Of a stretch of 25,861 bases of DNA, positions 21,009-25,861 are shown in pieces. The stretch is taken from contig JAUCBJ010003343.1 in assembly GCA_032718475.1 (NCBI GenBank), positions 1 through 25,861 of the forward strand, written 5' to 3'. Position 1 is the stretch's first letter. Each line of letters starts with the position of its first letter. The stretch is from Nemertoderma westbladi. Taxonomy: Eukaryota; Xenacoelomorpha; Nemertodermatida; Nemertodermatidae. A model generated the notes under the pieces. The model saw nothing but the letters and a program-made list of their open reading frames with translations, made no database searches and was not told the origin of the DNA. Both the position numbers and the translations under genes were made by a program.

Positions 21009-21294
21009 TTCTAAAAGCTGAGTTCCTTACACACAGACAATCAGACATGCATCTTAACTTACAACATAGCTATACTGTAGCTTTTACAATAAACCCGTTT
21101 CAATATCGATCGTTAGTTATAATTTATATAGAAGCTTTAATTCAGCCAGACGCCGCGATGGATATCCCACCACGAATAGAGGATATTAAATCGATTAAAT
21201 AAAACTCTTGTTTATTTTAGATAGTATGCAATTTCACAAGACATCGATACCATTCACTAAAATATAAAACAAATAATACGACTCAATTCAATCT
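21009..21294. repeat. 286-bp spacer U3
   Basis: Third copy of the spacer, same sequence as the first two. It is followed by an expanded G array instead of the short one. Confidence 0.92.
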
Positions 21295-22655
21295 GTACAT
21301 GTGGTGTGGTTGTGGTACGTGGGGGTGTTTCTACATGTGGTGTGGTTGTGGTACGTGGGGGTGTCTCTACATGTGGTGTGGTTGTGGTACGTGGGGGTGT
21401 CTCTACATGTGGTGTGTTGTGGTACGTGGGGGTGTCTCTACATGTGGTGTGGTTGTGGTACGTGGGGGTGTCTCTACATGTGGTGTGGTTGTGGTACGTG
21501 GGGGTGTCTCTACATGTGGTGTGGTTGTGGTACGTGGGGGTGTCTCCACATGTGGTGTGGTTGTGGTACGTGGGGGTGTCTCTACATGTGCGGTGGTGTG
21601 GTTGTGGTACGTGGGGGTGTCTGTACATGTGGTGTGGTTGTGGTACGTGGGGGTGTCTGTACATGTGGTGTGGTTGTGGTACGTGGGGGTGTCTGTACAT
21701 GTGGTGTGTTGTGGTACGTGGGGGTGTCTCGTCTCTACATGTGCGGTGGTGTGGTTGTGGCAGTGGTACGTGGGGGGTGTCTGTACATGTGGTGTGTTGT
21801 GGTACGTGGGGGTGTCTCGTCTCTACATGTGCGGTGGTGTGGTTGTGGCAGTGGTACGTGGGGGGTGTCTGTACATGTGCGGTGGTTTGGTTGTGGCAGT
21901 GGTACGTGGGGGTGTCTCTACATGTGGTGTGTTGTGGTACGTGGGGGTGTCTCGTCTCTACATGTGCGGTGGTGTGGTTGTGGCAGTGGTACATGGGGGT
22001 GTCTCTACATGTGGTGTGTTGTGGTACGTGGGGGTGTCTCGTCTCTACATGTGCGGTGGTGTGGTTGTGGCAGTGGTACGTGGGGGGTGTCTGTACATGT
22101 GCGGTGGTTTGGTTGTGGCAGTGGTACGTGGGGGTGTCTGTACATGTGGTGTGGTTGTGGTACGTGGGGGTGTCTCTACATGTGGTGTGGTTGTGGTACG
22201 TGGGGTGTCTCTACATGTGGTGTGGTTGTGGTACGTGGGGGTGTCTGTATATGTGCGGTGGTGTGGTTGTGGTACGTGGGGGTGTCTGTACATGTGGTGT
22301 GATTGTGGTACGTGGGGGTGTCTTTACATGTGCGGTGGTGTGGTTGTGGCAATGGTACGTGGGGGTGTCTGTACATGTACGGTGGCGTGGTTGTGGCAGT
22401 GGTACGTGGGGGGTGCCTGTACATGTGCGGTGGTGTGGTTGTGGCAGTGGTACGTGGGGGGTGTCTGTACATGCGCGGTGGTTTGGTTGTGGCAGTGGTA
22501 CATGGGGGTGTCTGTACATGTGCGGTGGTTTGGTTGTGGCAGTGGTACGTGGGGGTGTCTGTACATGTGGTGTGGTTGTGGTACGTGGGGGTGTCTCTAC
22601 ATGTGGTGTGGTTGTGGTACGTGGGGTGTCTCTACATGTGGTGTGGTTGTGGTAT
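21295..22655. repeat. 36-bp G/T-rich minisatellite G3 (expanded)
   Basis: About 36 units of the same kind as G1/G2, with many length variants carrying GCGGTGGTGTGG and GTGGCAGTGG inserts and some GTGTCTCGTCTC forms. The plus strand is almost pure G and T with regular ACATG/TACGTG interruptions. All three plus frames stay open for 330-500 codons, and minus-strand frames rich in His, Thr and Pro also stay open. None is a credible gene. Confidence 0.97.
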
Positions 22656-22761
22656 GCACTATCATGCAGATGCCAAATGGAAGTATATTTTAGTACCACC
22701 ACTTCAGTAGACTATTTCACAAAAAAATCTTGCATTCCAATAATCCTTCCTGCCAAAAAAA
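22656..22761. other. Unique DNA at the end of the composite satellite
   Basis: A short non-repetitive transition between the G3 array and the fold-back element. No gene seen. Confidence 0.5.
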
Positions 22762-23163
22762 ATGTTTTGCAAACTACTGCTGGAAATTCCGTCAGTCACA
22801 TAAAATAATACTAAAGTTTAGTTAATCTGAAACAGAAAGGCTTTCTGGCAAACTTTCTTTTCCACAAATTCAGATAATCTCATGACCAAAATACATGAGC
22901 AATATTAATGCTATCCGATAAAAGGAATACCTAAATTGGAAGCGAACTAAAAAAATCCGTATAAATACGGAATTTCACATTAAGGTGGTGAAATTAGGCA
23001 TTGCCTTTATCTGATATCATTAATATTACTCATGCATATTGGTCAAGAGAATATCTGAATTTGTGGTAAATAAAGTTTGCTAGAAAGCCTTTGTGTTTCA
23101 GAATAAATAAACTTTACTATTATTTTCTGTGACTGACGCAATTTTCAGTAGTGAGTAAAACAA
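22762..23163. mobile_element. About 400-bp fold-back (MITE-like) element
   Basis: Long imperfect inverted arms of roughly 170 bp. The left arm includes CTACTG (22774), TTCCGTCAGTCACA (22787), CTGAAACAGAAAGGCTTTCT, CACAAATTCAGATAATCTC and CATGAGCAATATTAATG. The right arm carries the complements, ending with TGTGACTGACGCAA (about 23128) and CAGTAG (23146-23151). Arm identity looks like about 85%, so the copy is not recent. No coding capacity. Confidence 0.85.
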
Positions 23164-24063
23164 CAATTTAGGAGTATTGGTAATTTTAACATTTGGCCAG
23201 AAAAAATAGAATCTACCGGTACCCAAATCAAAATATGTGAATATTTTGATATTCTGTTGCAACAAACTCAAGGAGACAACAATGAGGACTGACGAGGAGA
23301 CCGCATAGAAACTGAAGAGACAACTTTAATCCCATGTAACATAACCTTTCTACTTTAGTACCGGTCCGTATTCAGGTAGTGGTAGTTGTGCTTGTGCTTT
23401 GTTCTTTAATACATACCACAATTTAATTTGACAAAATAATCGAGATGCTTATAGGTATATTCTTTAAAAATATTAAATTATTGATGAATTTTGAATGTGA
23501 ATAAATATTATATAATATACCAGTAAAATATAAAATAAATAGTATATAGTAATAAAAAAATAAAATCTATTATATCACTAATATTGTCTATAAACAATTA
23601 TCTGACTATAAAAAGTTAAAATTACTGCGGAATGTCTCTGTTAGGATTTGATGGTTCCATTTTGTTCCGTCAGTCACATTTTGACACTACAGAGTTATAG
23701 TTCTATTACTGAAGTTGTTGGCTGCCTGATGTTAAAAATCTCATGGAATAACCACAAGGAACAGGGCTTTCGGTTTAGCACATTGTAAACACTATTCTCA
23801 AAAAAATCGAACTTTACGCCACGCCAAACATATGTCATCAAAAAGTGGTCCTAATTGCCTTCCGTCAGTCACGTTTGCGAAATATCTAATAATTTTTTTA
23901 TTAACAAACATTACGCCAAGTAATTTTTTATGGTAATGCACATGGATGAACTCTACCCAAAAATGTATTTGAAAATTTGGCGTGCCATTAACTCACTCAA
24001 GTGAACGCAGTTAAGTAATTCGATTTTCCGTCAGTCACATTTTGAATTAATCAATAATCGCCT
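23164..24063. other. AT-rich DNA with repeated TTCCGTCAGTCAC motif, no gene seen
   Basis: Three direct copies of TTCCGTCAGTCAC, a motif also present in the arms of the fold-back element to the left, occur at 23665, 23860 and 24026. The rest is AT-rich without coding signal. Confidence 0.6.
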
Positions 24064-24490
24064 CCAGGGGAAATTCGACGCAAATAACAGTTCGTTACTC
24101 TCAAAAATAAAACTGTAACCTGTTCTATTGTGATTAGTTTATTGTTTTGGTTAAAATAACGTGCCACTGTAACCTGCTTCTTTCCCTAAATTGAGAATTT
24201 AACATTGAGGCGGGATATTAATTCGCCAAGGCGGGTTTTGCGTCCAGTCCCCCCCCCACCCCCTGTCTCGAATTATGATAAGAATATTAGAGACAGGGGG
24301 GAAACTGGACGCAAAACCTGCCTTGGCGAATTAATATCCCGCCTCAATGTTAAATTCAAATTTAGGGAAAGGAGCAGGTTACAGTGGCACGTTATTTTAA
24401 CCAAAACAATAAACTAAACACAATAGAACAGGTTACAGTTTTATTTTTGAGAGTAATCAGCTGTTGTTATTTGCGTCGAATTTCCCCTGG
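24064..24490. mobile_element. 427-bp near-perfect palindrome, best fold-back family F copy
   Basis: Two arms of about 200 bp meet at a loop of about 20 bp near 24270-24290. The outer ends are CCAGGGGAAATTCGACGC (24064) and its complement (to 24490). Along each arm come CTGTAACCTGTTCTATTGTG, TTTATTGTTTTGGTTAAAAT, TTTAACATTGAGGCGGGATA, ATTCGCCAAGGC and TTTTGCGTCCAGT, then a C-rich run and GTCTC. Arm identity looks well above 90%. Family sequence seems to continue to about 24556 on the right. No coding capacity; overlapping short frames are palindromic shadows. Confidence 0.93.
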
Positions 24491-24556
24491 AGAGGGTTGA
24501 ATTTTTATTGCGTCCAGTTTCCCCCCGTTTCTCGAATATTAATTCGCCAAGACGGT
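24491..24556. repeat. Family F extension beyond the palindrome
   Basis: AATTTTTATTGCGTCCAG, a C run, TCTCGAATATTAATTCGCC and AAGACGG repeat the inner modules of the palindrome in another order. The first module is also found (as complement) at about 15229-15250. Confidence 0.65.
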
Positions 24557-25157
24557 ATTAGCGCACGCAACACAAAGACTACGTATACAAGTCAAGCGTA
24601 CATAAACTGGAACGGCAAGTTTGTTATAGGAACAATATTATTAATCAATTCAACGGGGAGGTGAGAGGTAATTATAAATTATTATCCAATCAAGCGATTA
24701 TAAGACGGGCGATTTGGCAGAACATCCCATCCAGACGTGTTTCTAACAATAAAAAATATCAATTTGGGACCGCATTGCCAAATATATCAGAGCTAAACCC
24801 AATGGAAATGGCTAGACATACCCCACTGATGACTGAGTAACATTCCACATAAATACAGCAGAGACGAGACATGCGCTCTACATAACTCCTAGGGTGAACG
24901 AACTGTGAAGGGCGTTGCCGTGGTGATCACATAAACTAAACTGTAGAACAATGTAATTTTGATTGAGAGTGGCGTGGGATATCTAACTGCATGGGTGGGC
25001 GGTTCTATCAGCGTCTCAAATCCATCCGTCACATAAACAATCTAATTCCATGAATCCGATACTGTTTGCTGAGCAGAGACTTTATGAACTTTACCATTCT
25101 CCACAACAAACAAAAAATAATATGTTAATCTAAATATTTATAAATGAACGAAAGTCA
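24557..25157. other. Unique AT-rich DNA, no gene seen
   Basis: About 600 bp without repeats or credible coding frames. Confidence 0.55.
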
Positions 25158-25250
25158 ATAGAACAGTTTACCGTAATTTTGAGAATATCAGCTGATATTT
25201 GAGTAGATTTTCCCCTGGTGGAGGGATAAATGTTTGCTCTGAATCCGCAA
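25158..25250. repeat. Diverged fragment of fold-back family F
   Basis: TAGAACAGTTTACCGTAATTTTGAGA (in pieces TAGAACAGTTTACC and TTTTGAGAATATCAGCTG), then TTTTCCCCTGG and GAGGGATAAATG, follow the same order as the right arm at about 24424-24505, with many substitutions. Confidence 0.65.
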
Positions 25251-25412
25251 TTAAATGACCGAGATTATACTGACCTAAGTAGCTACTTATGGGAACTGAC
25301 CGACTATAGAATTAGCTGACTCACCATTAGCAGTACCAGCGAATAGCGGTGGAGCAATTGCAACGTGGACCAAGTAGCCAATAATAATTGAAATAAACAG
25401 AAGAGATATGAG

Positions 25413-25861
25413 CAGTGTAACACAGAGGCTTGGTAGGTAACTAGGGTCTGAAACACAAATAATATAAATAGTGTAACACAGAGGCTTGGTAGGTAACTAG
25501 GGTCTGAAACACAAATAATATAAACAGTGTAACACAGAGGCTTGGTAGGTAACTAGGGTCTGAAACACAAATAATATAAATAGTGTAACACAGAGGCTTG
25601 GTAGGTAACTAGGGTCTGAAACACAAATAATATAAACAGTGTAACACAGAGGCTTGGTAGGTAACTAGGGTCTGAAACACAAATAATATAAACAGTGTAA
25701 CACAGAGGCTTGGTAGGTAACTAGGGTCTGAAACACAAATAATATAAATAGTGTAACACAGAGGCTTGGTAGGTAACTAGGGTCTGAAACACAAATAATA
25801 TAAACAGTGTAACACAGAGGCTTGGTAGGTAACTAGGGTCTGAAACACAAATAATATAAAT
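25413..25861. repeat. 56-bp tandem array, 8 copies, runs off window
   Basis: The unit begins CAGTGTAACACAGAGGCTTG, continues GTAGGTAACTAGGGTCTGAA and ends ACACAAATAATATAAA. Copies are nearly identical; the visible variant is AAATAG versus AAACAG at the junction. The array continues past the end of the window, so its size is unknown. The unit contains stop codons, and its 56-bp period does not keep frame. Confidence 0.97.

Noticed and set aside
21299-22808. A 464- to 500-codon Cys/Gly/Val/Trp-rich protein
   Set aside because: All three plus frames and a minus frame are open over the same G/T-rich 36-bp array, which is expected from composition and a period divisible by three.
24205-24664. Two small plus-strand genes
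   Set aside because: The first lies inside the palindrome and family F sequence, the second starts in its right arm. Similar frames appear wherever that sequence occurs.
1-25861. tRNA, rRNA or other structured RNA genes
   Set aside because: I looked for tRNA T-loop (GGTTCGAATCC-like) and rRNA-like blocks by eye and saw none. A covariance-model scan would be needed to exclude them fully.

Overview
This is a non-coding, repeat-dominated stretch of a eukaryotic nuclear genome, most likely an aquatic invertebrate animal. I cannot name the species. The grounds are an AT-rich background, very long minisatellite arrays, several fold-back (MITE-like) elements, long poly-G/poly-C tracts, and one 5'-truncated non-LTR retrotransposon whose 3' end is a (TAG)n tail of a kind used by some animal LINE clades. 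I found no convincing host gene, tRNA, rRNA, CRISPR array or bacterial-type operon. Nearly all long open frames come from tandem repeats that lack stop codons or whose period is a multiple of three.

Layout. 1-320: a poly-C tract and unique DNA. 321-6964: one array of about 330 copies of a 20-bp unit with the core GGTAATTAACTGTACGACAA. 6965-9340: unique DNA interrupted at 7043-7642 by a 5'-truncated LINE with a 13-bp target-site duplication. 9341-9600: a 20-bp minisatellite whose unit grows to 30 bp. 9601-11650: AT-rich DNA with a fragment of fold-back family F. 11651-11943: two F-family units and an inverted partner. 11982-13094: a 27-bp minisatellite. 13177-13346: a small fold-back element. 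13731-13893: a second 27-bp minisatellite. 14144-14670: a third fold-back element, with a (GTC)n core. 14671-16395: mostly unique DNA with one F-family fragment. 16396-22655: a composite satellite in which a 27/28-bp array (A), a 286-bp spacer (U) and a 36-bp G/T-rich array (G) alternate as A-U-G, A-U-G, A-U-G. Within it a 1,647-bp block appears twice in tandem with no difference I could see. 22656-24063: a fold-back element and scattered copies of a TTCCGTCAGTCAC motif. 24064-24490: a roughly 430-bp near-perfect palindrome, the best F-family copy. 25413-25861: a 56-bp tandem array that runs off the window.

There is no gene pathway here. The content of interest is the architecture: seven unrelated or distantly related tandem arrays and at least five inverted-repeat elements within 26 kb, several showing recent homogenisation or duplication. 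Similar cores shared between arrays suggest that some arose from a common ancestral repeat. No function can be assigned from sequence alone.
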